From Flavobacterium sp. UBA7680 (GTDB taxonomy: Bacteria > Bacteroidota > Bacteroidia > Flavobacteriales > Flavobacteriaceae): 29,789 nucleotides of DNA. Position numbers and translations under genes: made by a program. Below the pieces are notes generated by a model. It was not told the DNA's origin, ran no database searches, and saw only the letters and a list, made by a program, of their open reading frames with translations. Within the stretch, counting starts at the first letter, position 1; each line of letters opens with the position of its first letter. The stretch covers positions 1 to 29,789 of the forward strand of contig NZ_DLHA01000031.1 of assembly GCF_002482975.1 (NCBI RefSeq). Reading direction: 5' to 3'. Shown here piece by piece: positions 15,451 to 22,101 of the stretch.

Positions 15451-16323
15451 ATGAGTTCTCAAGAAGTTATAAAAATTGAAGACGACTTTACGCTGATCCG
15501 TTTTCAAAATGATGGTCCGGAGCCTTTTTATGCACAGCATGAAATAGGTACAGGCCTGATACAGTTTCACTTTGGTATAAAAGGCAATGCTAAATTTTTG
15601 TTCAATCAAGGCAATTATGCTTTAGAATTGAAAGAAGAAAAATCGCTGCTTTTATACAATCCGCAGAAAGAATTGCCTCTTAATTTAGAATTGGCTCCAA
15701 ACTCGTGGGTGATTTCGGTAATTGTTTCCATCAAAAAATTTCACGCGTTGTTTTCTGCCGAAGCCGATTATATTACTTTTTTAAGTCCTGATAATAAGGA
15801 CAAAAAATATTATAACGAAGGAAATATTAGTCCTTCTATGGCTATTGTGTTAAGTCAGCTGTTTCATTACAACCTTCATCCATCCATAAAAAACCTTTAT
15901 TATAAAGGAAAAGGATACGAATTGTTGAGTTTGTATTTTAACAGAACCGAAGATCCAAATGCAGAACAATGTCCGTTTTTGATTGATGAAGATAACGTTC
16001 TAAAAATCAGAAAAGCCAAAGAAATTATAATCGCCAATATGGCAGAACCTCCGGGATTGCAAGAACTGGCAGATGAAATTGGTTTAAATTTAAAGAAACT
16101 CAAAATGGGTTTCAAACAAATTTACGGCGATACAGTTTACGGTTTTCTGTTTGATTATAAAATGGATTTCGCCCGAAAACTTTTAGACAGTGGTTCTTAT
16201 AACGTAAACGAAGTGGGGCTTAAAATTGGCTACAGCACCGGAAGTCACTTTATAGCAGCTTTTAAGAAAAAGTTTGCCACGACTCCAAAAAAATATTTAA
16301 TGTCGATTAATGCGAATGTTTAA
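15451..16323 (+). CDS. AraC-family transcriptional regulator divergent from hemA
   Basis: This 290-residue regulator has an N-terminal ligand-sensing beta-rich half and a C-terminal AraC DNA-binding domain with two helix-turn-helix motifs (about residues 200-285). The latter shows LQELADEIGLNLKKLKMGFKQIYGDTVYGFLFDYKMDFARKLL and the second-helix pattern VNEVGLKIGYSTGSHFIAAFKKKFATTPKKYL. It resembles PchR-type regulators in that the sensor half is not cupin-like at first sight. The divergent position to hemA, and the haem genes on both sides (hemH is next on its own strand), suggest it regulates haem synthesis or iron response, but this is inference. A long leader with a dyad may give autoregulation. 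Confidence 0.9.
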   Translation: MSSQEVIKIEDDFTLIRFQNDGPEPFYAQHEIGTGLIQFHFGIKGNAKFLFNQGNYALELKEEKSLLLYNPQKELPLNLELAPNSWVISVIVSIKKFHALFSAEADYITFLSPDNKDKKYYNEGNISPSMAIVLSQLFHYNLHPSIKNLYYKGKGYELLSLYFNRTEDPNAEQCPFLIDEDNVLKIRKAKEIIIANMAEPPGLQELADEIGLNLKKLKMGFKQIYGDTVYGFLFDYKMDFARKLLDSGSYNVNEVGLKIGYSTGSHFIAAFKKKFATTPKKYLMSINANV

Positions 16324-16334
16324 GTTTTCGCCAC

Positions 16335-16352
16335 TCCCGATAGCTATCGGGA
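16335..16352. repeat. Perfect 18-bp palindrome between the AraC gene and hemH
   Basis: TCCCGATAGCTATCGGGA is its own reverse complement and lies 12 bp after the AraC-gene stop, with no following T-run. I associate this CCCGATAGCTATCGGG word with dispersed intergenic repeats of flavobacteria; it may also act as a weak hairpin. Confidence 0.75.
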
Positions 16353-16484
16353 TCACGAATTAGCACAAATTAAAATCTGCTAAATCAGTAAAATCTGTGG
16401 GCCATTACACGAACAAATCAATTTTAGATATTCCACAATAATTAAAAAGTAATAATTATCATATTTCTAAAAAGCAGTAAATTC

Positions 16485-16492
16485 TACTTTTG
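16485..16492 (+). promoter_or_regulatory. Putative hemH -7 element (TACTTTTG)
   Basis: TACTTTTG matches TAnnTTTG, 65 bp upstream of the hemH ATG. The leader contains two direct copies of GCTTAAAGCCTAA (about 16518-16542). No clear -33 element was seen. Confidence 0.45.
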
Positions 16493-16557
16493 ACGAAATT
16501 TAAAAAAAACAAATAAAAGCTTAAAGCCTAATGCTTAAAGCCTAAAGAAAAAAAATA

Positions 16558-17571
16558 ATGAAAGGCGTATTATTAGTAAATCTAGGATCTCCCGATAGTC
16601 CAACAACAAAAGATGTAAAACCTTATTTAGATGAATTTTTAATGGATAAATACGTGATCGACGTTCCGTATTTATTGAGAGCATTATTAGTTCGTGGTAT
16701 TATTTTAAGAAAAAGACCAGAAGAATCAGCGCACGCTTATGCGAAAATTTGGTGGGAAGAAGGTTCTCCATTAGTTGTTCTTTCAGAAAGAATGCAGAAA
16801 AAAGTGCAGCCTCTTGTAAATGTTCCAGTTTCTCTGGCAATGCGTTACGGAAGTATGACCATCGAAAAAGGACTTCAGGAATTAAGCGATAAAGGAGTTA
16901 CGGATGTAATGCTTTTTCCTTTATATCCGCAATATGCAATGGCTTCGACTTTGACTATTTTAGTGAAAGCAGAAGAAATTCGCAAGAAGAAGTTTCCTCA
17001 CATGACTTTTACAGATGTTCCGGCATTTTACAATAAACCCGATTACATCAAGAATTTAGCCGATTCAATTCAAAAACATTTAGTTGGATTTGAATACGAT
17101 CATTTGTTGTTTTCTTATCACGGAATTCCGGAGCGTCACATTCGCAAAACCGACATTACAAAATCACATTGCAAAATTGACGGTTCATGCTGTAACACGC
17201 CATCTCCGGCGCATGATTTTTGCTACCGTCATCAATGTTACGAAACAACAAGACAAGTTGTGAAATTATTGGGCCTTCCTGCGGATAAATACAGTCTAAC
17301 ATTTCAATCACGTTTAGCGGGAGATAAATGGTTAGAGCCTTATACTGATGTCGAAATTGATAATATGCCGGCAAAAGGAATTAAGAAATTAGCAGTTGTT
17401 ACTCCGGCTTTCGTTTCAGATTGTTTAGAAACTTTAGAGGAAATCGCCATGCGCGCCAAAGAAGATTTTGAGAAAAATGGAGGTGAAGAATTCCTGGCAG
17501 TTCCATGTTTAAATGATGACGATGAATGGTGCCAGACGGTTTCTAATTGGATTAATGATTGGGCTAAATAA
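16558..17571 (+). CDS. hemH: Ferrochelatase (protoporphyrin/coproporphyrin ferrochelatase)
   Basis: HemH inserts Fe(II) into the porphyrin, the last step of haem synthesis. The 337-residue protein has KGVLLVNLGSPDSP at the start, the catalytic histidine H188 in LLFSYHGIPERH, and the conserved FQSRLAGDKWLEPYTD (residues 249-264) with the acidic active-site residues. Unusually, residues 205-227 hold five cysteines (C205, C211, C212, C222, C227), a pattern that could bind metal or a [2Fe-2S] cluster, as some bacterial ferrochelatases do with other spacings. It lies upstream of hemJ on the same strand; the gap has a small perfect inverted repeat. With HemF and HemJ in the window, the protoporphyrin route is the likely one. 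Confidence 0.97.
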   Translation: MKGVLLVNLGSPDSPTTKDVKPYLDEFLMDKYVIDVPYLLRALLVRGIILRKRPEESAHAYAKIWWEEGSPLVVLSERMQKKVQPLVNVPVSLAMRYGSMTIEKGLQELSDKGVTDVMLFPLYPQYAMASTLTILVKAEEIRKKKFPHMTFTDVPAFYNKPDYIKNLADSIQKHLVGFEYDHLLFSYHGIPERHIRKTDITKSHCKIDGSCCNTPSPAHDFCYRHQCYETTRQVVKLLGLPADKYSLTFQSRLAGDKWLEPYTDVEIDNMPAKGIKKLAVVTPAFVSDCLETLEEIAMRAKEDFEKNGGEEFLAVPCLNDDDEWCQTVSNWINDWAK

Positions 17572-17577
17572 ATTTTA

Positions 17578-17628
17578 GTTTCAAGTTTCAGGTTTTTATC
17601 AACTGTAAAGAAACCTGAAACTTGAAAC
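17578..17628. repeat. 18-bp-arm inverted repeat between hemH and hemJ
   Basis: Arms 17578-17595 (GTTTCAAGTTTCAGGTTT) and 17611-17628 are perfect inverse copies with a 15-base loop; part of the arm word (CCTGAAAC) occurs again at 17628-17635. It lies between hemH and hemJ without a T-run. Hairpin strength could partly uncouple hemJ, but this is untested. Confidence 0.85.
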
Positions 17629-17645
17629 CTGAAACAAAATAATAA

Positions 17646-18194
17646 ATGGAATACTACAACTATCTAAAATCACTGCATCTTATATTTGTGATCACTTGGT
17701 TTGCAGGTTTGTTTTATATTGTGCGTTTGTTTGTTTACCAAATCGAAGCCAATGAAAAACCATCTCCCGAAAAAGAAATTCTACAGGCTCAATACAAAAT
17801 AATGGCCTACCGTTTGTGGTACATTATTACATGGCCGTCGGCGGTTTTGGCGAGCATTTTTGCTTTTTGGATGCTGTTTTTTACAGATGCAGGACACATT
17901 TGGCTCGCACAATCTTGGATGCACGTAAAATTATGTTTCGTTTTTCTTTTATATTTATATCACGGAAAATGCCATCAAATTTTTAAACAATTGCAAAACG
18001 ATGAGGTAAAATATTCGAATAATTTTATGCGTTTATGGAATGAAGGTGCAACAATTATTCTATTTGCCGTGGTCTTTTTAGTAGTTTTAAAAAGTGCCGT
18101 CAATTGGATTTTCGGCGTAATCGGAATTATATTATTCTCGGTTTTGATAATGCTTGGATTCCGATTTTACAAGCGTATACGAGAAAAAAAATAA
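17646..18194 (+). CDS. hemJ: Protoporphyrinogen oxidase HemJ-like membrane protein
   Basis: This 182-residue inner-membrane protein has about four to five hydrophobic segments. It has the HemJ/UPF0093 signature: LKSLHLIFVITWFAGLFY with the conserved histidine H11, W18 and R27 in VRLFVY, then TWPSAVLASIFAFW, and the second conserved region WMHVKLCFVFLLYLYHGKCH (K95, H106). HemJ oxidises protoporphyrinogen IX to protoporphyrin IX and is linked to the respiratory chain in some bacteria; it is often mislabelled as a CopD family protein. Being directly downstream of hemH, which uses its product, supports the role. Confidence 0.9.
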   Translation: MEYYNYLKSLHLIFVITWFAGLFYIVRLFVYQIEANEKPSPEKEILQAQYKIMAYRLWYIITWPSAVLASIFAFWMLFFTDAGHIWLAQSWMHVKLCFVFLLYLYHGKCHQIFKQLQNDEVKYSNNFMRLWNEGATIILFAVVFLVVLKSAVNWIFGVIGIILFSVLIMLGFRFYKRIREKK

Positions 18195-18203
18195 AAAGAG
18201 TTT

Positions 18204-18347
18204 GCCACGAATTTCACGAATTTTCACGAATTTCTTTTTGTAATATTTGCCACAGATTAAATGGATTATGAGGATTAAAAAAATCATTTAAATCCTTTTA
18301 ATCTGTGGCAAAAAAAAGAATTAGTGTAAATTCGTGAAATTCGTGGC
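18204..18347. repeat. Nested inverted repeat between hemJ and the histidine kinase
   Basis: The 170-bp gap is almost wholly palindromic. The outer arms are 18204-18223 (GCCACGAATTTCACGAATTT) and 18328-18347, perfect over 20 bp. The inner arms are 18246-18261 (TTTGCCACAGATTAAA) and 18297-18312, perfect over 16 bp. The outer word is related to CACGAATT repeats often seen between flavobacterial genes. Confidence 0.88.
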
Positions 18348-18364
18348 GAAAAAACAAAAAGAAC

Positions 18365-19834
18365 ATGCTAAACATTAAAATGACAATGCTCTCACTTCGT
18401 ACCAGGATTTTCCTGTCGATGATTGTATTGATTGTTGTAGCATCTTTTTTATTGGCTTCGATTTCGATTATTCAGTTTAAAACCGAAGCCAAAGAATATC
18501 ACCAAGAAAGACTAGAACGAAAAGAAAATGCAGTAAAAGAGCACATCAATTATGTGCTTTCCACTACAACGTATCCGCTAAAAACTCAAAATTTAGATTT
18601 AATCTTTAAAGACAAAATCCATGAGTTAGCACAGATTCACAAAATTGAAATCAACATTTACAGCCTTGACGGGAAACTTTTAAAATCATCTAAAGAGTCT
18701 TTCGCAGTTGACAAAATTGCACCGCCAATTCCGGAATATATTTTAAAACTGGTTCGTTCTTCCATTGAAAAACGTTTTGTAGACATAAAAACTATCGACG
18801 GAGTCAAAAACAGATCTTCATACAGTTTAATTAAAGACGAAAAATTCAAACCACTCGGAATCTTAAATCTTCCGTATTTAGAAGACGACGGTTATTACGA
18901 TAATGAGTTGAATACTTTCCTGATTCGTCTAAGTCAGGTATATTCTTTTATGTTGATTGTGGCTTTTGCCTTGGCGTATTTCCTTTCAACGTATATCACA
19001 AAATCTCTAAAAACCATTTCAGATCGTTTAGAAGAAACGAATTTAGATCAGAAAAACGAGAAAATTGTTTTAGAAGCCAACAGTAAAGAAGTCAACTTCC
19101 TGATAAAAGCTTATAACGGAATGGTGGATAAACTGGAAACCAGTGCGATTAAATTGGCACAAAGTGAACGTGAAGAAGCTTGGCGCGAAATGGCGAAACA
19201 GGTTGCACACGAAATTAAAAATCCGCTTACGCCAATGCGATTAACGGTTCAGAGTTTCCAAAGAAAGTTTGATCCGAATGATCCTGATGTAAAGCAGAAA
19301 ATGAACGATTACTCTGAAACCTTAATTCAGCAGATTGATACGATGACGGCGGTGGCTTCGGCATTTTCAAACTTTGCTTCCATGCCGGCACAGCAAAACG
19401 AAACCTTAAATGTAGTTGAGGTTGTTGAATTGGCTTTGGATATTTTCAACGAAGAATATATTTCTTTTGAAAGCGATGAAGAAGAAATTATTTCGAAAAT
19501 GGATCGTACACAATTGATTCGTGTTATTACCAATTTGGTTAAAAACGCAACGCAGGCAATTCCCGAAAGTCAGTTTCAAAAATCAATTGTGGTTACGGTA
19601 AAAAGACGAAATAACAATGTCGAAATTGCGGTAAAAGACAACGGAATCGGAATTCAAAAACAAGATATCGGCAGAATCTTCGAACCAAAATTTACTACCA
19701 AAACCAGTGGTATGGGACTCGGACTCGGAATTATCAAAAACATTATAGAAAATTACAAAGGAACAATTACCTTTGAATCAACTTACGGAAAAGGAACCAC
19801 GTTTAGAGTTTCTTTACCTATTACAAACTCTTAA
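18365..19834 (+). CDS. Orphan sensor histidine kinase (NtrY-like catalytic core)
   Basis: This 489-residue membrane histidine kinase has two hydrophobic segments (about residues 15-38 and about 195-215) enclosing an extracytoplasmic sensor of about 160 residues, then a HAMP-like linker. The phosphoacceptor is H282 in VAHEIKNPLTPMRLT, followed by the N box (NLVKNATQAI), G1 box (DNGIGIQ) and G2 box (SGMGLGLGIIKN). The PMRLT part after the H-box is typical of NtrY-type kinases. No response regulator gene is in the window, so it must act on a distant partner. It lies between hemJ and a hydratase gene; its stimulus is not evident. Confidence 0.88.
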   Translation: MLNIKMTMLSLRTRIFLSMIVLIVVASFLLASISIIQFKTEAKEYHQERLERKENAVKEHINYVLSTTTYPLKTQNLDLIFKDKIHELAQIHKIEINIYSLDGKLLKSSKESFAVDKIAPPIPEYILKLVRSSIEKRFVDIKTIDGVKNRSSYSLIKDEKFKPLGILNLPYLEDDGYYDNELNTFLIRLSQVYSFMLIVAFALAYFLSTYITKSLKTISDRLEETNLDQKNEKIVLEANSKEVNFLIKAYNGMVDKLETSAIKLAQSEREEAWREMAKQVAHEIKNPLTPMRLTVQSFQRKFDPNDPDVKQKMNDYSETLIQQIDTMTAVASAFSNFASMPAQQNETLNVVEVVELALDIFNEEYISFESDEEEIISKMDRTQLIRVITNLVKNATQAIPESQFQKSIVVTVKRRNNNVEIAVKDNGIGIQKQDIGRIFEPKFTTKTSGMGLGLGIIKNIIENYKGTITFESTYGKGTTFRVSLPITNS

Positions 19835-19844
19835 ATTCATCGTC

Positions 19845-20627
19845 ATGAACTACGAAAATATATTAATTTCTATTGAGGAAAAGGTTGCTACAATTACTAT
19901 AAACAGACCGACAAAACTGAATGCTTTAAACAAATCGACAATTAGCGATTTGAGTAATGCCATTAAGCTATTAGGGAAAAGTGACGATGTTCGTGTTATT
20001 ATTTTAACCGGAAGCGGAGAAAAAGCTTTTGTAGCCGGAGCCGATATTTCGGAATTTGCAAATTATACAGTTGTTGAAGGCGCACAATTAGCAGCCGAAG
20101 GTCAGGAATTATTATTTGATTATATCGAAAACCTTAAAAAGCCAGTTATTGCGGCTGTTAATGGTTTCGCTTTAGGCGGAGGATTAGAGTTAGCAATGGC
20201 GTGTCATTTTAGAGTAGCTTCAGACAATGCAAAAATGGGATTACCGGAAGTAACTTTAGGATTAATTCCGGGTTACGGAGGAACACAGCGTTTACCGCAA
20301 TTAGTTGGAAAAGGTCGTGCAATGGAAATGATTATGACCGCTGCGATGATTTCTGCAGAAGAAGCAAAACGATACGGTTTAGTAAATCATGTAGTGCCAC
20401 AAGAAGAACTTTTATCGTTTACAAACGTAATTGCTCAAAAAATCATTAAAAATGCTCCGTTTGCGATTGCTAAAGCGATTAAAGCAATCAATGCTAATTT
20501 TGAAGACGGTAAAAACGGATTCGATACTGAAATAAAATCATTTGGAAAATGTTTCGGAACTGAAGATTTTAAAGAAGGAACTACAGCATTTTTAGAAAAA
20601 CGTAAAGCTGAATTTACAGGAAAATAA
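19845..20627 (+). CDS. Enoyl-CoA hydratase/isomerase (crotonase family)
   Basis: This 260-residue protein is a typical crotonase. The oxyanion-hole strands are AGADISEF and ALGGGLELAMAC. Both catalytic glutamates of true hydratases are present: E115 in GGGLELAMAC and E135 in MGLPEVTLG. IPGYGGTQRLPQLVGK follows, and the length is that of the family. It should hydrate trans-2-enoyl-CoA to 3-hydroxyacyl-CoA in fatty-acid or related degradation. The ATG at 19845 was preferred over a longer upstream frame that runs into the kinase gene. It starts 10 bp after the kinase stop, probably in one transcript. Confidence 0.93.
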   Translation: MNYENILISIEEKVATITINRPTKLNALNKSTISDLSNAIKLLGKSDDVRVIILTGSGEKAFVAGADISEFANYTVVEGAQLAAEGQELLFDYIENLKKPVIAAVNGFALGGGLELAMACHFRVASDNAKMGLPEVTLGLIPGYGGTQRLPQLVGKGRAMEMIMTAAMISAEEAKRYGLVNHVVPQEELLSFTNVIAQKIIKNAPFAIAKAIKAINANFEDGKNGFDTEIKSFGKCFGTEDFKEGTTAFLEKRKAEFTGK

Positions 20628-20634
20628 GTTATTC

Positions 20635-20786
20635 CACAAAGTTGCGCGGAGATAGCACAGAGGTTCACAAAGAAAATTTATATAATCTTTGTGTAACTTT
20701 GCGAAATCTTTGCGCAAAATAATAGACAAAGATTATAAAAACTTAGAATCTCAGGATCTCAGGATCTCAGAACCTTAGCAACTTAA
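20635..20786. repeat. Repeat-rich gap before the small unknown gene
   Basis: This gap has an imperfect hairpin with arms TTCACAAAGA and TCTTTGTGTAA (about 20664-20696), flanked by GTTGCGCGG and TTTGCGCAAA words. It is followed by direct copies of CTCAGGAT and an AGAACCTTAGCAACTTA tail (about 20749-20786). The tail resembles the AGAACCTC repeats in the mntR leader (22013-22096). Confidence 0.6.
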
Positions 20787-20791
20787 AAAAA

Positions 20792-21190
20792 ATGTACGAA
20801 CCGATATTTGCCCTTTTTTGTGAACGAGTTAAAGAAAGTATTCAAGCTGGAACTTTCGCAAAACTGACTTTGGCTAAAACTATGGGCGACACCGAAATCA
20901 AAAATATTTATTTCAGATTGGTTTTGAATGAAGATAATACTTTCTCTATTTCATTAATGACTCGCTATAAAACAGAAGAAATCGAGAGTATTCACACTTT
21001 AGATGAAGCTTTATTGGTTTTAGGCTCTTACATCAAGAAACCGTTTCTAACCGCACTTTTGTTTACAACAGATAATGACGTTACTTTTAAAGTAAATAAA
21101 AAGAACGCTGGAAGTATTATCGAACAGCCGCCTACATTTAAAAATGCTTCTCCGGTGATGCTTGAAATGATTGACAAGGGGATTGTTTAA
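20792..21190 (+). CDS. Small hypothetical protein, unknown family
   Basis: This is a 132-residue cytoplasmic protein without membrane segments or signal peptide. It begins MYEPIFALFCERVKESI and has the pattern KNIYFRLVL..ISLMTRYKTEEIE, then LFTTDNDVTFKVNKKNA. It ends EQPPTFKNASPVMLEMIDKGIV. I do not recognise it with confidence; the composition vaguely resembles the N-terminal part of longer Bacteroidota methyltransferases (weak memory), so a truncated or stand-alone domain is conceivable. The ATG follows a repeat-rich leader. It converges with mntR across a hairpin of 16-bp arms. Codon use matches the neighbours. Confidence 0.6.
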   Translation: MYEPIFALFCERVKESIQAGTFAKLTLAKTMGDTEIKNIYFRLVLNEDNTFSISLMTRYKTEEIESIHTLDEALLVLGSYIKKPFLTALLFTTDNDVTFKVNKKNAGSIIEQPPTFKNASPVMLEMIDKGIV

Positions 21191-21226
21191 ATACTATTTT
21201 TAGGAATATATATCTGATTTGTCAGG

Positions 21227-21285
21227 CTGAGCGAAGTCGAAGCCCCATTTGCTGAATCACTTTGCGGGACTTCGACTTCGCTCAG
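21227..21285. repeat. 16-bp-arm inverted repeat between convergent genes
   Basis: Arms CTGAGCGAAGTCGAAG (21227-21242) and its inverse (21270-21285) are perfect, with a 27-base loop, between the small unknown gene and mntR, which converge. The word CTGAGCGAAGTCGAA recurs at 1981-1995. It could serve as a bidirectional terminator, but has no long T-run. Confidence 0.85.
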
Positions 21286-21351
21286 TCAGACAAAAGATAA
21301 TCTTAGTTTATCTTTGCGAAACTTCTTCGTGAATCTCTGCGAAATAAATCG

Positions 21352-22005
21352 CTAAACCAACTTTACAAAAAGATTAGAAGCAATTTTATTAGAAATGGAT
21401 AATTCCTTTCCATCAACCTTAATTTTTACGGATAAATCGAAAGATTCTTTAGAAAGGAATTCAATTTTTGAACCCAAAGCGATTCCTTGTTTATCCAGAT
21501 ATTTAAGGAACTCTGAAGAAGTATCTTTTACGCCCACACAAACTCCGGTTTGATTTTCTGATAATTCAGAAAGCAGTTGTTTCTCAATTTTAATAATTCG
21601 GCCGTTAGCATCCGGAATTGGATCACCATGTGGGTCTTCTGTTGGATTTCCCAGAAAATCATCTAAACGGTTAATTAACTGTTCGGATTTGATATGTTCT
21701 AACTGCTCCGCAATATCGTGAACTTCATCCCAGCTGAAATTTAGTTTCTCTACCAAAAACACTTCCCATAAACGATGTTTTCTAACAATCATTTTGGCAG
21801 CCAGTTTTCCGTTTTCGGTTAACGAAACACCTTGGTATTTTTTATAATTTACTAAATCTTTGTCGGCCAACTTTTTAAGCATATCGGTTACAGAAGAAGC
21901 TTTTGTCTCCATGATTTCCGCAATGGCATTCGTGCTCACTTCAGTTTCTAAAGCCGCCGTTAAGTGATATATAGATTTTAGATAATTTTCTTCGGAAAAG
22001 GTCAT
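21352..22005 (-). CDS. MntR/DtxR-family metal-dependent regulator
   Basis: This 217-residue protein has a winged-helix DNA-binding domain (residues 1-70, helix ETKASSVTDMLKKLADKDLV), a metal-binding dimer domain (to about 140) and a C-terminal FeoA/SH3-like domain. Metal-site residues: H77 and E81 in KHRLWE, then H96, E100, E103 and H104 in VHDIAEQLEHI. The E100 position is Cys102 in DtxR but Glu99 in B. subtilis MntR, which suggests a Mn-type site; the first ligand position (Asp8 in MntR, Met10 in DtxR) is N7 here. It is read just after the NRAMP gene, and dyads of the DtxR-box type precede that gene and the TonB gene. The leader contains an octamer tandem repeat (22013-22044). Confidence 0.9.
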   Translation of the reverse strand: MTFSEENYLKSIYHLTAALETEVSTNAIAEIMETKASSVTDMLKKLADKDLVNYKKYQGVSLTENGKLAAKMIVRKHRLWEVFLVEKLNFSWDEVHDIAEQLEHIKSEQLINRLDDFLGNPTEDPHGDPIPDANGRIIKIEKQLLSELSENQTGVCVGVKDTSSEFLKYLDKQGIALGSKIEFLSKESFDLSVKIKVDGKELSISNKIASNLFVKLV

Positions 22006-22012
22006 TTCTTTT

Positions 22013-22044
22013 GAGGTTCTGAGGTTCTGAGGTTCTGAGGTTCT
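22013..22044. repeat. Tandem octamer (GAGGTTCT)x4 in the mntR leader
   Basis: Four exact copies of GAGGTTCT lie only 7-38 bp upstream of the mntR ATG (on the minus strand, AGAACCTC four times). An inverted copy AGAACCTC lies at 22087-22094, giving hairpin potential. A variable number of units could alter the leader RNA or ribosome access. Confidence 0.85.
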
Positions 22045-22101
22045 AAGTTTAGGATTTAAAGAAAAACCTTAGCAACTTAGCATCTCAGAACCTCAGCCCC
22101 T

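Noticed and set aside
17646..18194. CopD-type copper transporter
   Set aside because: The LHLIFVITWFAGLFY-RLFVY signature and the position after hemH match HemJ.
19773..19844. Longer N-terminus for the enoyl-CoA hydratase
   Set aside because: It overlaps the end of the histidine kinase and is not crotonase-like; the ATG at 19845 starts the family fold.
22013..22044. CRISPR array
   Set aside because: Units of 8 bp without spacers; no cas genes.
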